From NCBI RefSeq assembly GCF_023195515.1, contig NZ_JALPKR020000002.1, forward strand, positions 5,619,001 to 5,683,000: a DNA stretch of 64,000 nucleotides, in the 5' to 3' direction. The notes under the pieces were generated by a model that was not told the DNA's origin, searched no databases, and saw only the letters and a list, made by a program, of their open reading frames with translations. Below, piece after piece: positions 1-8,702 of this stretch. Numbering within the stretch: the stretch's first letter is position 1; every line of letters begins with the position of its first letter. A program made the position numbers and the translations under genes. This DNA is from Variovorax sp. S12S4. Its GTDB lineage: Bacteria > Pseudomonadota > Gammaproteobacteria > Burkholderiales > Burkholderiaceae_C.

Positions 1-434
1 GCGTCGGGTGGCAGATTTCGCTGCATCGCCTCGCGGTAGAGCGCGACGGCTGCCTCTTCGCCACGTTCACAGTCTTCAAGCAGCGACAACTCACTGTTCG
101 CGCCGATCGCTCCTTTCACCCGGACCCACCCCCGATGGATGGTCGCCCCGGTCGTACCACACTCGATGGGAGTTCCACCGTGGCGCCGTATCATTCGCTC
201 CAACTCATCGCAGGCCTCGTGGTACTGCGAAGCGCGCCGGTTGAACGACTGCCTCAGGCTTGATGCAGAAGGCACCTCTCGGGCGCAGGTGCGAAAGCCG
301 TATTCGCTGTCGCGCGCGTGTTCGAGCAGTTCGCTCAACACATCGACCGCCTGCTCATCGGCGGGCACATCGGCAAAAGGAACGCGATCAGCACAAGCTT
401 GGTCGGCGCGACCCAAAACGCTGCCATTGGCCAT
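1..434 (-). CDS. PA2169 family four-helix-bundle protein (DUF2383), 3' end outside window
   Basis: The minus frame opens with ATG at 434, preceded by AAGGAG eight bases upstream, and runs off the left edge, so about 144 N-terminal residues are visible. The reading has the DUF2383 pattern: a helix with LSELLEHARDSEYGFRTCA, then FNRRASQYHEACDELERMI, then GTTGATIHRGWVRVKG and a final helix with LLEDCERGEEAAVALYREA. The family forms small ferritin-like four-helix bundles often induced by stress; the biochemical role is not settled. The family is usually about 150 residues, so nearly all of it is here. Confidence comes from the matched order of all four helices. Confidence 0.85.
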   Translation of the reverse strand, partial: MANGSVLGRADQACADRVPFADVPADEQAVDVLSELLEHARDSEYGFRTCAREVPSASSLRQSFNRRASQYHEACDELERMIRRHGGTPIECGTTGATIHRGWVRVKGAIGANSELSLLEDCERGEEAAVALYREAMQRNLPPD

Positions 435-769
435 GATTTGCTCCTTGGTGTTGCTTGACGCGGAACAGAAATAAAACCGCCGGGGCCGCCGCGGCGCAGC
501 CTTGCGAACTATGGTCGCGCGCCTCAGGGCTTCCGGCGTCGTCTGCTAGTGACGAGGCTTGTAGGGGTTGGCCGAATCCGCAACAGCGGCAGGCGGAGCG
601 CCATTACATGACTCGCTCGACCATCCGGGCGAAGCATCTGCACTATCCCGCGCAAGCCGTCGGCGATCACCGGCGCGGACGTTTTCCTACTGCAAGGGTC
701 GTTTTTTCCCTTCGCCGATCGAGGTGATGCTGGCTACCGTGACGGCATACCCACCACCGAGGAAGTCAC
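435..769. other. Intergenic region without a supported gene
   Basis: No reading frame here has credible codon use or a recognisable product. It lies between the divergent DUF2383 gene and the 25-codon microgene and must hold both promoters, but I could not assign convincing -35/-10 boxes. Confidence 0.5.
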
Positions 770-847
770 ATGAAAAGCATCATCCTTTGGCTATGCGGCG
801 TGCCCATTGGCGTCATCATCTTGTTGAAGGTATTCGGGGTCTTTTGA
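770..847 (+). CDS. 25-residue single-span membrane microprotein
   Basis: ATG at 770 is preceded by GAGGAAG at a spacing of six to seven bases and followed by 24 sense codons and TGA. The peptide reads MKSIILWLCGVPIGVIILLK then VFGVF: a short basic start and then one continuous hydrophobic helix, so it should insert in the inner membrane. I recall similar very short MKxIIxWLxGVPxxVIILL peptides from proteobacterial genomes, usually unannotated. The function is unknown. The support is the good ribosome binding site, the helix pattern and the absence of any competing frame; there is no comparative alignment behind the call. Confidence 0.55.
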   Translation: MKSIILWLCGVPIGVIILLKVFGVF

Positions 848-1090
848 GAGCGACGAGGGCGATTGCCCTTCTACAAAGGCGTTTCAGTTCGCCGGCCCCA
901 TGACGCGTCACGTGCTGTTCGGGCGCGGCTCACAGGCCGTCAGAGGGCAGATCCGGCAAGGCCTACGACACGTTCGCGGCGGCCTGAGCAACTGGCCAAT
1001 ACCTTTCGCTCGCCCCTAAGTGACCGGTTTCGGCCGGCATTCAGGACCGCCCCGGGCCCCTTAGCCAGCAACCCGGAGGAGTGCGAATTT

Positions 1091-1384
1091 GTGGTCACAT
1101 ACGGCTCGGGCGTCGAGGACGTAAGCTGCGTCGGTAGCATGCTCGCGTTTGATGGGGACGCGCCGCGAACTGTGTTGAGCACCTATCGGGCTTTGAGGTG
1201 TGACGAACAGATACCGGTCAGCGTGCTTCCCATTGTCGATACCGGCTTCGGTGACTACGTGTGCCTAGACTACCGGCTTGGCCATGTTCCGACCATTGCC
1301 TACTTTGCTCATGGAAAGTCAGGGGAGGATTCATTGCTGCCCCTGGCAATCACATTCACGGCTTTCCTAGTCGCAAATAACTAG
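1091..1384 (+). pseudogene. SMI1/KNR4-like protein, N-terminally truncated
   Basis: The frame carries the central and C-terminal part of an SMI1/KNR4 (SUKH) domain: a segment with YGSGVEDVSCVG, then IPVSVLPIVDTGFGDYVCLD, then PTIAYFAHGKSGEDSLLPLA and a terminal helix. The normal N-terminal part (the LPxxYxxFLxxxNGG region) is absent. The same frame is open back to 863, but that stretch is arginine-rich and looks non-coding. A GTG at 1091 has GGAGGAG upstream and could still start a shortened product of 97 residues. SUKH proteins are often immunity proteins of toxin systems; no toxin gene is adjacent, so this is probably a remnant. Confidence 0.5.
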
Positions 1385-1582
1385 GTGCGTCTCGTCGCAT
1401 GAATCTTTCGAGAGCAGATAAGTGGGCCAATCGCAATGCCGCGGTACGTCGATTTTCGCTAAGCGCTTAGCCGCCCGGCGCGGCGTTCATCTTGGCCAGG
1501 CTTACGCCGGCGCTTGATCTTCTCGACGTTGCCGACGCGCCATGAAGCGCCGTGTCGCAGGACGTCCACGGGAAACACGCAA

Positions 1583-2440
1583 CTAAGCGTGCTCCCTTGA
1601 GATGCCAGTGACCGTCACGGGGGACGGGCCGCGAGCGGCGCGTTTGAAGATCGAGGGAGAGACACCGGTGTGCTCCTTGAAGAAGCGCGAGAAGTTACCC
1701 GGCGCAGAGAAGCCGAGGTCTAGCGCGACGTCGGTCAACGCGCTGCCTTCCGCTACGCGCCGCATGGCCTCTTCAACCCGCACGCCACTCCAGAACACCT
1801 GCGGCGTGGTGTCGAGTTGATCTCGGAAAAGCGCGAAGAAGTGACCACGCGACAGTCCGACCTTCGCTGCAATTTCATCTATGGTGATGACTTCAGAAAC
1901 ATGCTCGCGCATGTGGGCGATGGCGGCCCTGAGCCGGTAGTCAAGCGTTACGCCCACGGCTACAGAGTGTGGTTCTGCACCGCCGGCGGTGGACGCTGCG
2001 ATAGCGGCCTCCAACAATCGCTCGACCTCGTCGTCGATGGCGGAGCGCGAGTTGCTGGCGGAGATGATCAAGTCCAGCACGCGCCAGCATGACCGCCGCA
2101 TCGCAGATGTGATGGGCACGTTAGGCGACGGAAATCTAAAGTTGCGTCCAGTTGCAGCTCCCAGCTCATCCAGCCAATCCTTTGAAATCATGAATACGAG
2201 AAAGAGGCTGGTGCCGCTGCCTTCCATAACCATGTCGTGCGCCTGAAATTCATTGACACCTAGCGCAACGTTCTCGCTGTATCGAACGACGTGGGCTCCC
2301 ACATTTGCGATCGCTCGGGTACCCCCAAGCCACAGAGCTAGCTGCGTTTCGGAATGAGCATGTGACACCAGATTGGCGCGCGATTCAAGAACGATCGCTG
2401 TGCCAAAGGCGCCCTCATGCAGCGCGTAGGCTTCTGGCAT
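1583..2440 (-). CDS. AraC family transcriptional regulator
   Basis: A 285-residue protein with an N-terminal cupin-like sensing half and a C-terminal double helix-turn-helix. The HTH part includes TIDEIAAKVGLSRGHFFALF and the second helix pair ending in LGFSAPGNFSRFFKEHTGVS, the classic AraC/XylS signature, at about residues 185-270. It is divergent from the hydrolase cluster at 2662 across about 220 bp, which makes that cluster its likely target. A truncated paralog of its N-terminus lies at 6296-6421, in front of the ABC transporter genes. The effector is unknown, perhaps the substrate of the cluster. Confidence 0.9.
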   Translation of the reverse strand: MPEAYALHEGAFGTAIVLESRANLVSHAHSETQLALWLGGTRAIANVGAHVVRYSENVALGVNEFQAHDMVMEGSGTSLFLVFMISKDWLDELGAATGRNFRFPSPNVPITSAMRRSCWRVLDLIISASNSRSAIDDEVERLLEAAIAASTAGGAEPHSVAVGVTLDYRLRAAIAHMREHVSEVITIDEIAAKVGLSRGHFFALFRDQLDTTPQVFWSGVRVEEAMRRVAEGSALTDVALDLGFSAPGNFSRFFKEHTGVSPSIFKRAARGPSPVTVTGISREHA

Positions 2441-2661
2441 CTTGCAAGTCCTTCAAACGTGGGGGCACCGCGATTGTTTGCCTGCCAGAGCCGGAATGGC
2501 GGTCGATTCGGGAAAGTCCCTAGCCCGCACCTGACTCCCTGATACGCCGCCAGATTCCTCGATAAGCGCCAAGTGCCCTGAGTTCATAAAGTTGCTCATC
2601 GCCGCGACGCCGTGCTCGGAGTCGCAAATCATCGAACACAACTCACAGGAGTACCCCAGAC

Positions 2662-3530
2662 ATGCGAATCGCAACCTACCTGGCCGAAGGGCGTCGCCAA
2701 ACCGGCCTTGTGTCCGCCGACGGAAGCACGATCACCCCCTTCATCCTTACGCCGGAGCAGGCAGAAAAAGGTGCGCTGAGCTTGATCGAAGCCTTGGCCG
2801 AAGGCGGCAAGTTGCCGCCCACGAACGGTGCTGTTGTCAAGGTAGCAGATGTAGACCTCGACGCGCCATTGCCCAAGCCGCGGCGCAACGTGTGGTGCGT
2901 CGGTCGCAACTACCACGCGCATGCCAAGGAACTGTCGTCATCCGTCTTCAAGGATAGCGCTGCCAAAACCGACGAATGGCCCATCGTATTCACCAAGGTA
3001 CCCGAATGCGTCGTCGGACCGCATGACGACGTCTTCGTGCCCAGTGAAATCTCGCAGCAGATCGACTACGAAGCCGAGTTGGCGGTGGTGATTGGCAAGG
3101 GCGGGACGAACATCACGCGTGCGGACGCGATGGATCATGTCTTCGGCTACACGATCGTCAACGACGTGACGGCGCGCGACGTGCAAGTACGCCATGGCCA
3201 ATGGGACTTGGGAAAGTCCTTCGACACCTTCTGCCCGATGGGCCCGTGGGTCGTCACTGCCGACGAGCTCGATGGCACCAAGACGCGCGTTCGCTGCTGG
3301 GTCAATGGCGAGCTGCGTCAAGACGGGCCGACCGAGAACATGATCTTCGACATCCCGGCGCTGATCGAAACCATCTCGCGGGGCATCACGCTCTATCCGG
3401 GGACGTAATCGCCACCGGCACACCGGCCGGCGTCGGCATGGGGATGACGCCGCCGCGCTACCTGAAAGCGGGCGATGTTGTCCGAGTCGAGATCGAAGGC
3501 CTCGGCGCCATTGAGAACAAATTTGTCTGA
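2662..3530 (+). pseudogene. Fumarylacetoacetate hydrolase family protein, single frameshift
   Basis: The first 245 or so codons encode a FAH-family enzyme, with NVWCVGRNYHAHAKEL, the metal-ligand segment [17 protein letters not shown] and [14 protein letters not shown]. The frame breaks at the G4 run 3399-3402 (LYPG then a stop). One more G would restore [20 protein letters not shown] and the normal C-terminus ending at 3530. The intact protein would be about 289 residues, as usual. FAH-family members hydrolyse or decarboxylate acylpyruvates or ring-cleavage products. It begins the cluster divergent from the AraC gene, with AGGAG upstream of the ATG. One of six such lesions in the window, so a sequencing error is likely. 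Confidence 0.85.
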
Positions 3531-3538
3531 GGAACGCC

Positions 3539-4330
3539 ATGACGACTCAATGCATCAATGGACTGGCCGTGGAAATCGACGGCGAAGGCGAGGCACTGCT
3601 GTGCATCCACGGGCTCGGTGGATCCTCGAACACCTGGACGCCGTTGCTGGCGGCGCTGTCAGGGTTCAAAGTCATCCGACCCGACTTGCCTGGCAGCGCA
3701 CGGTCGGCACTCCTGCAGCAACCACTTTCCATCGAGCGTTACGTTGCGGCGCTGGACGGACTGCTGGGGAGCCTCAAGATCGAATCTGTGCACGTCATGG
3801 CGTACTCTCTCGGCACCATCGTCGCGCAGCATTTGACGGTGAGCCACCCGGACAAGGTCAAGTCGCTCGCGCTATTCGGCCCCCTGGTCGCGCCGCCGGA
3901 AGCTGCGCGGCCGAACATCACCGCCCGGGCTGCATTGGCGCGCAGCGGTGCAGCGGCGATGCAAGAGATAGCCGATGCAATAGTCAAGGGCGCGACCAGC
4001 AAGGAGACGAAGGACCAGCAACCTGCAGTCCTTGCGCTGGTCCGAGAGAGCGTGATGCGGCAGTCGCCCGAGGGCTATGCGCAAAGCTGCGAAGCCTTAG
4101 CCAGTGCGCAGTCTGCAGCCATCGAGCAGATTGAAGTACCGGCGCTGCTCGTCACCGGTGACCAAGACGGCGTAGCGCCGCCGGTCAATGTGTCGGCGAT
4201 GGCCTCTCGCATCCCTGGATCCCGCCATGTTGTGTTCGACAACTGTGGCCACTGGACGACCTTCGAAAAGCCGCAACGCTGCATGCAGGAACTCGAACAG
4301 TTTTATGCATCGCTGAAGCTGACTTCTTAA
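3539..4330 (+). CDS. Alpha/beta hydrolase (enol-lactonase-like)
   Basis: 263 residues, starting eight bases after the FAH gene with GAGG before the ATG. The fold shows an oxyanion strand HGLGGSSNTW near residue 24, the nucleophile elbow AYSLGTIVAQ with Ser near 91, an acidic residue in TGDQDG and the catalytic His in CGHWTTFEKP near 241. It resembles the 3-oxoadipate enol-lactonase and ring-cleavage hydrolase group. Its place between a FAH-family enzyme and an amidohydrolase suggests a C-C or ester hydrolysis step in the same pathway. The substrate cannot be read from the sequence. Confidence 0.85.
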   Translation: MTTQCINGLAVEIDGEGEALLCIHGLGGSSNTWTPLLAALSGFKVIRPDLPGSARSALLQQPLSIERYVAALDGLLGSLKIESVHVMAYSLGTIVAQHLTVSHPDKVKSLALFGPLVAPPEAARPNITARAALARSGAAAMQEIADAIVKGATSKETKDQQPAVLALVRESVMRQSPEGYAQSCEALASAQSAAIEQIEVPALLVTGDQDGVAPPVNVSAMASRIPGSRHVVFDNCGHWTTFEKPQRCMQELEQFYASLKLTS

Positions 4331-4364
4331 ACCCATTGCCGGCGTTTCGCCGGAGGAGACAAGC

Positions 4365-5705
4365 ATGACACGCATCGCATTCACCAATGTGCGCATCTTC
4401 GACGGCACGGGCGAAGACACCTATCTGGGCGACGTCCTCGTCGAGGGCAAGCGCATCGTCGAGGTGACTCGCGCACCCAAACGCGTGAGTACCGATGACG
4501 CGCGCGTCATCGAAGGTAGAGGCCGCTTCCTGATGCCCGGCATGACCGAGGCGCACACACATTTCTCGTGGAACGATCAGCCGTCACTGGCAGCGATCCA
4601 GTTCATGCCGCCTGAGGAGCACATGCTGTGGTGCGTGCGCGTGGCCAAACGCTATCTCGACATGGGTTGGACGTCGGCAGTCGGCGCAGCCGCTGCCAAG
4701 CCGCGGCTCGACGTGGTGCTGCGCAACGCAATTGTTGCGGGCGAGTTCCCGGGTCCGCGCTACCTCGCAGGGAGCCAGGAGATCACGACGATCGGCGCGC
4801 TCGGTGACAACACCTTGCCGCACATGAATTTTGAGGAACTGAGCTTCGGAAGTGTGTGCAGCGGGCCTGAAGAGATCCGTAGGTCCGCCCGCACCTTCAT
4901 CAAGTACGGCGTCGATCACCTGAAGATCAACCTGTCGGGCGAATACATCGCGGGCTTGCCGGCCGAGATGTCGCCGTTTGCTGAAGAAGAGATCGCGATG
5001 CTCGCGCAGGAAGCCAAGCGCTTCGGCAAACGCATGGCGGCCCATGCGCGCTCAAGCGAATCAGTTAAGCAGTGCGTTCGGCACGGCATCGAGATGGTCT
5101 ACCACGCGAGCTTCGCGGATGAAGAAGCGCTCGACATGTTGGAGGCCGCGAAGGACAAACACTTCGTCGCGCCAGGCATCGGCTGGCTCATTCGTACTAC
5201 GTACAACGCGGCGGAGTACGGCATCACCGATGCCGTCGCGACGCAGATGGGCTACAAGCGCGAGTTGGAGATTGCATCTCAGTCGCTACGCAAGATGCAC
5301 CAACGCGGAATTCGCATCCTGCCAGGGGGCGACTACGGCTTTGCCTGGATGCCGCACGGCACCAATGCCAACGACCTGCAGTACTTCGTCGATTACATCG
5401 GGATGACGCCGAAGGAAGCCTTGCTCGCAGCAACGAAGCTGGGTGGCCAGATCATGATGCGCCCTGACGAACTGGGCCAACTGAAGGCCGGCTATTTGGC
5501 CGACATCGTGCTTGTTGACGGCGACCCGCTTCAGAACCTCGCCCTGATGACCGATCCGGCCAAGATCCAGCTCGTGATGAAGGATGGCGTGATCCACAAG
5601 GACTGCGCAACTCCCGTTCCGGCTGAGGCGGCATTGCACCTCGAGGGGGCCAACTCCCCTCTGCAGGAAGAAGGCGTGCGAGAGGCAATCGCGGAGATGC
5701 ACTGA
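4365..5705 (+). CDS. Metal-dependent amidohydrolase family protein
   Basis: 446 residues with the imidazolonepropionase/prolidase-type amidohydrolase layout: an N-terminal beta domain (NVRIFDGTGED), the HxH metal motif in MTEAHTHFSW near residue 62, a candidate carbamylated Lys in VDHLKINLSG, a His in KRMAAHARSSES, a His in VYHASFADEE and a late Asp in LPGGDYGFAW. The C-terminal strand KAGYLADIVLVDGDPL returns to the beta domain. GGAGG precedes the ATG. It would hydrolyse a cyclic amide, lactam or lactone. With the two hydrolases upstream and the importer downstream it suggests a scavenging pathway for a ring compound of unknown identity. Confidence 0.85.
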   Translation: MTRIAFTNVRIFDGTGEDTYLGDVLVEGKRIVEVTRAPKRVSTDDARVIEGRGRFLMPGMTEAHTHFSWNDQPSLAAIQFMPPEEHMLWCVRVAKRYLDMGWTSAVGAAAAKPRLDVVLRNAIVAGEFPGPRYLAGSQEITTIGALGDNTLPHMNFEELSFGSVCSGPEEIRRSARTFIKYGVDHLKINLSGEYIAGLPAEMSPFAEEEIAMLAQEAKRFGKRMAAHARSSESVKQCVRHGIEMVYHASFADEEALDMLEAAKDKHFVAPGIGWLIRTTYNAAEYGITDAVATQMGYKRELEIASQSLRKMHQRGIRILPGGDYGFAWMPHGTNANDLQYFVDYIGMTPKEALLAATKLGGQIMMRPDELGQLKAGYLADIVLVDGDPLQNLALMTDPAKIQLVMKDGVIHKDCATPVPAEAALHLEGANSPLQEEGVREAIAEMH

Positions 5706-6828
5706 TTCAGTGAACGATCACCGCTATTAGCGTGCAACCTGCGCAACGTAGCTCCTGATCCAGCGGCGGCGGAAGGCTCTTTCGACGCCCATCGAGGGTG
5801 GCCTTCGTGCGTGATCGCATCAGACAGATGGTTGGCGATCTCCACTACCAGCGCGCTCTGGATCCGCACTTCGCCTTCTCAGTGTTCCCAACCGCCAGTG
5901 TGCGTGCTTGTCATGCACGAGGTACGTTTCCTCAAGGCCGAAGGACTCAATCGGAGGTTGCTTCCTCGCGAGCGTCTCACCACCAGGAGACGTGAACTCA
6001 TCATCGACGTACTTGCCGGTCCCGACCCCTGCCGGATCAATGCGACGACGCAAGCGACGACCTTCTAGGAAATAGGAGTCAATGGATGCCGTCCGCAGAC
6101 GCTTCGACCTTGCGTCTGTGCACTGCGGATATCGACGCGACGTTGGCACTCCATATCCAGATTAATTTGTGAGTACGCGCCGAGTCGCCATCCGTGACTA
6201 CGAGCCGTGATTCACTACATGCGTGGCAAATTCGCTGAGCCGCTGGTTGTGTGCGGCATCGCAGTCCGCGTGGTCCTGAGCCTGGCTTCAACACGAGCAC
6301 CGCTCAGCCAGAACGCCAACCGCGACTTCGCGTGAACGTGCAAGACCAAATCCGCGCGCGGCTCCAGCACGACTGCACGCCTGAAGCTGCGTTCATACGG
6401 GGCGTATACCTCCATAGCCAATCGATCCTATAGCTTCGCCAGGAAGGCGCCAGCAGAGCCTTCGTCGTGCATCGATAGATGCGTTCGGCGGCCTTAGCAG
6501 ATGAGCTTCGCGTGACCGTGCGGTTGTCTAGGGAAAGTACCGACGCACCATGCGGACTGTTCGATAAATCAGCCGACTGACTGAGAAGCGCATACGACGA
6601 CGCGTTCCTATAGTTGGGCCACGTTGTCCCAGCTGCCCGCGCTTCGGAACAGCCGAGGCTTCCACCTCGTCTCGCATTCCTCGACGACGGGGCAGCAGCG
6701 GGACGCCACGCATTCACAGGAGCAATCAAGATGCGCAACTCGACATTCAATAGGTGGGGCCAAAGGCAACTGCGTTCCGTACCGGAGGACTGCACGGACG
6801 CGCTGTTCGCCGGCAAGGGAGAGCAACC
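5706..6828. other. 1.1-kb region with gene remnants
   Basis: No intact gene is visible. On the minus strand, 6296-6421 encodes a relict of an AraC regulator N-terminus (listed separately). Between about 5770 and 6040 another minus reading looks protein-like but needs a frame change near 5872: one part holds YVDDEFTSPGGETLARKQPP and VHDKHAHWRLGTL, the next VRIQSALVVEIANHLSD. I do not recognise that product. The stretch before 6829 should hold the promoter of the liv operon. Confidence 0.45.
6296..6421 (-). pseudogene. Relict N-terminus of an AraC regulator, paralog of the gene at 1583-2440
   Basis: From ATG 6421 the frame reads MEVYAPYERSFRRAVVLEPR and then LVLHVH and LAFWLSGA. This aligns without gaps to the start of the intact AraC protein (PEAYALHEGAFGTAIVLESR, LVSHAH, LALWLGGT). 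Similarity stops after about 42 codons and the frame then runs into unrelated sequence; no HTH half is found. It is divergent from the liv operon just as the intact copy is divergent from the hydrolase cluster, so it is probably the remains of a second, local regulator. Confidence 0.6.
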
Positions 6829-7689
6829 TTGAAGCTCTATCTGCTCGTCGCCATGAACGGCTTGACCGTGGCGGCCCTCTACTTCCTCGTAGCAAGCGGC
6901 TTCTCGCTGATTTTCGGATTGCTGCGATCGGTCAACATGGCCCACGGTGCGCTTTACCTGCTCGGTGGCTATGTCGGCTACGAGATCGCCGCAGTCAGCG
7001 GCTCTTGGGTCGCCGGCTTGATTGGTGCATCGATCGCCGCGGCAATCGTCGGAGCGGTGCTTCATCAGTTTCTGCTCCGCTCCCTGGAAGGCGACGAGCT
7101 ACGCCAGGCACTGGTAACCATTGGGTTTGGAGTGGTGATCAGCGACCTGCTTCTGGCCCGCTATGGGGGCGCCACGGTTTTGTTCGAACCACCTGAAGCC
7201 ATCTTCGGTAGCACGGCCCTACCGCTCGTGGGGGCCTACCCCACCATTCGACTCTTCGTGATGGGCTTTGCATGCGCCGTCGGCGGAGCACTCTGGTGGA
7301 TCATTCACCATACACGCCTCGGCATGCTGATACGCGCGGGAGTCGACGATCAGCGGATCGTGTCGGCGATGGGATTCAACATTGGACGAACGATGTTGCT
7401 GGTATTCGCGCTCGGAGCAGCTCTCGCCGGCGCTGCTGGTGTGGTGGGAGGCAGCGCGCTGTCGATCGCTCCAGGTGAGGATGCCCGTGCGCTCTTGTCG
7501 TCGCTCGTGGTGGTGATCGTGGGCGGCATGGGCAGCCTGGTGGGAGCTGCCGTAGGGGAACTTCTTATCGGGATGGCGGAGCAGTTCGGACTGGCGCTGT
7601 TTCCGAACTACGCGATGCTGCTCACTTTCCTGCTCATGGTTGGGGTCCTTGCGGTTCGGCCGGCAGGACTGTTCGGGAGAAGCGCATGA
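6829..7689 (+). CDS. livH: Branched-chain-type ABC transporter permease LivH
   Basis: The start is taken as TTG 6829, with GGGAG nine bases upstream; this gives LKLYLLVAMNGLTVAALYFL, the usual LivH beginning, and a 286-residue protein. It has eight or so membrane spans and the permease coupling segment near residue 185 (RAGVDDQRIVSAMGF). The C-terminus ends in GVLAVRPAGLFG, which is typical. It forms the membrane channel with LivM. The next gene overlaps by four bases (ATGA). Upstream in-frame codons are arginine-rich and unlike a membrane protein, which argues against an earlier start. Confidence 0.88.
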   Translation: MKLYLLVAMNGLTVAALYFLVASGFSLIFGLLRSVNMAHGALYLLGGYVGYEIAAVSGSWVAGLIGASIAAAIVGAVLHQFLLRSLEGDELRQALVTIGFGVVISDLLLARYGGATVLFEPPEAIFGSTALPLVGAYPTIRLFVMGFACAVGGALWWIIHHTRLGMLIRAGVDDQRIVSAMGFNIGRTMLLVFALGAALAGAAGVVGGSALSIAPGEDARALLSSLVVVIVGGMGSLVGAAVGELLIGMAEQFGLALFPNYAMLLTFLLMVGVLAVRPAGLFGRSA

Positions 7690-8702
7690 GCCGATATCTG
7701 ACGCCCGTCATCACAAGCGTTGCAGCGCTCGCGTTCTTCGTCGTTTTCGCGCTCTTTGCGGGAGATTTTTGGGTATCCACTGTGGCAACCCGCGCGATGA
7801 TCATTGGCATCACTGCGTTGAGCCTCACCATGCTTGTATCAATGACCGGCTTGGTGTCATTCGCTCAAGCGGCTGTCGCAGCTGTTGCCGGATACACAGT
7901 AGCCCTGCTTTCGGTCAACACCTCAGGAATGGGTATCGCGCTCCCATTGCCGGTAGCCGTGATTGCGGCCCTGGCGGCTGGGTCGCTTGCGGGATTGCTT
8001 GTCGGATTCATCGCCCTCCGAAGCGCCGGCATCTATCTGCTGATGATCACGCTCGCGCTTTCGATGTCGTGGTTTTATTTCGTCTCACAGAACACGACTG
8101 TTTTCAATGGCTTTGACGGTGTCAATGGAGTTCGCCCGCCCCAAGCGTTCGGAATCGATTTCTCCAACAAGAAGGCATTCTTCGCTTTGACCGTTGCGTG
8201 CTCTGCTGCATGCATCGCCTTCTGTGGATGGCTTGAGCGCACGCCATTGGGCTCTGCGTTTCACGGGTTGCGCAATGCGCCGCAACGCATGGCGGCGCTT
8301 GGACACGATACGGCACGTTTGCGTCTGGTCGCCTTCACCATGTCCGGCTTGATTGCCTCCGTCGGAGGTACGTTGAACGTTTGGTACTCGGGTCAGGTGT
8401 CGCCCGGCTCGACAGACATTCATGCCGCCGTTGCGTTGTTGATCGTCGCGGTCGTCGGCGGCATGCGCAGGTCGATGGGTGCTTTCGTGGGCGCGATCTT
8501 CTTCGTGCTCCTCGAGAACTTTGCTGCGCTGCTCGTTGGCCGTGACCGGTTCAACCTGGTCATCGGCGCGGCCTTTGTGCTGATTGTTTTCTGCTTGCCG
8601 GGCGGCCTCATCAGCTTGTCTCGCCTGCCATCACTTCGATTTTCTTTCCTGGGCCGACATGCGCCCACGCCACTTGTTCAGACCACTAAGGAGACATCAT
8701 GA
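7686..8702 (+). CDS. livM: Branched-chain-type ABC transporter permease LivM
   Basis: 338 residues with about nine membrane spans. The LivM family segments are present: ALSLTMLVSMTGLVSFAQAA near residue 40 and the cytoplasmic coupling loop GLRNAPQRMAALGHDTARLR near residue 195. The C-terminus (VFCLPGGLISL) is typical. It overlaps livH by ATGA at its start and the solute receptor by ATGA at its end, so translation is coupled. It pairs with LivH in the importer; the substrate may be an amino acid, an aromatic acid or an amide, since this family is broad. Confidence 0.9.
   Translation: MSRYLTPVITSVAALAFFVVFALFAGDFWVSTVATRAMIIGITALSLTMLVSMTGLVSFAQAAVAAVAGYTVALLSVNTSGMGIALPLPVAVIAALAAGSLAGLLVGFIALRSAGIYLLMITLALSMSWFYFVSQNTTVFNGFDGVNGVRPPQAFGIDFSNKKAFFALTVACSAACIAFCGWLERTPLGSAFHGLRNAPQRMAALGHDTARLRLVAFTMSGLIASVGGTLNVWYSGQVSPGSTDIHAAVALLIVAVVGGMRRSMGAFVGAIFFVLLENFAALLVGRDRFNLVIGAAFVLIVFCLPGGLISLSRLPSLRFSFLGRHAPTPLVQTTKETS

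Noticed and set aside
1385..1582. Short minus frame with VDVLRHGASWRVGNVEKIKR between the SMI1 fragment and the AraC gene
   Set aside because: Only about 35 codons without a start signal or recognisable family; too weak to annotate.
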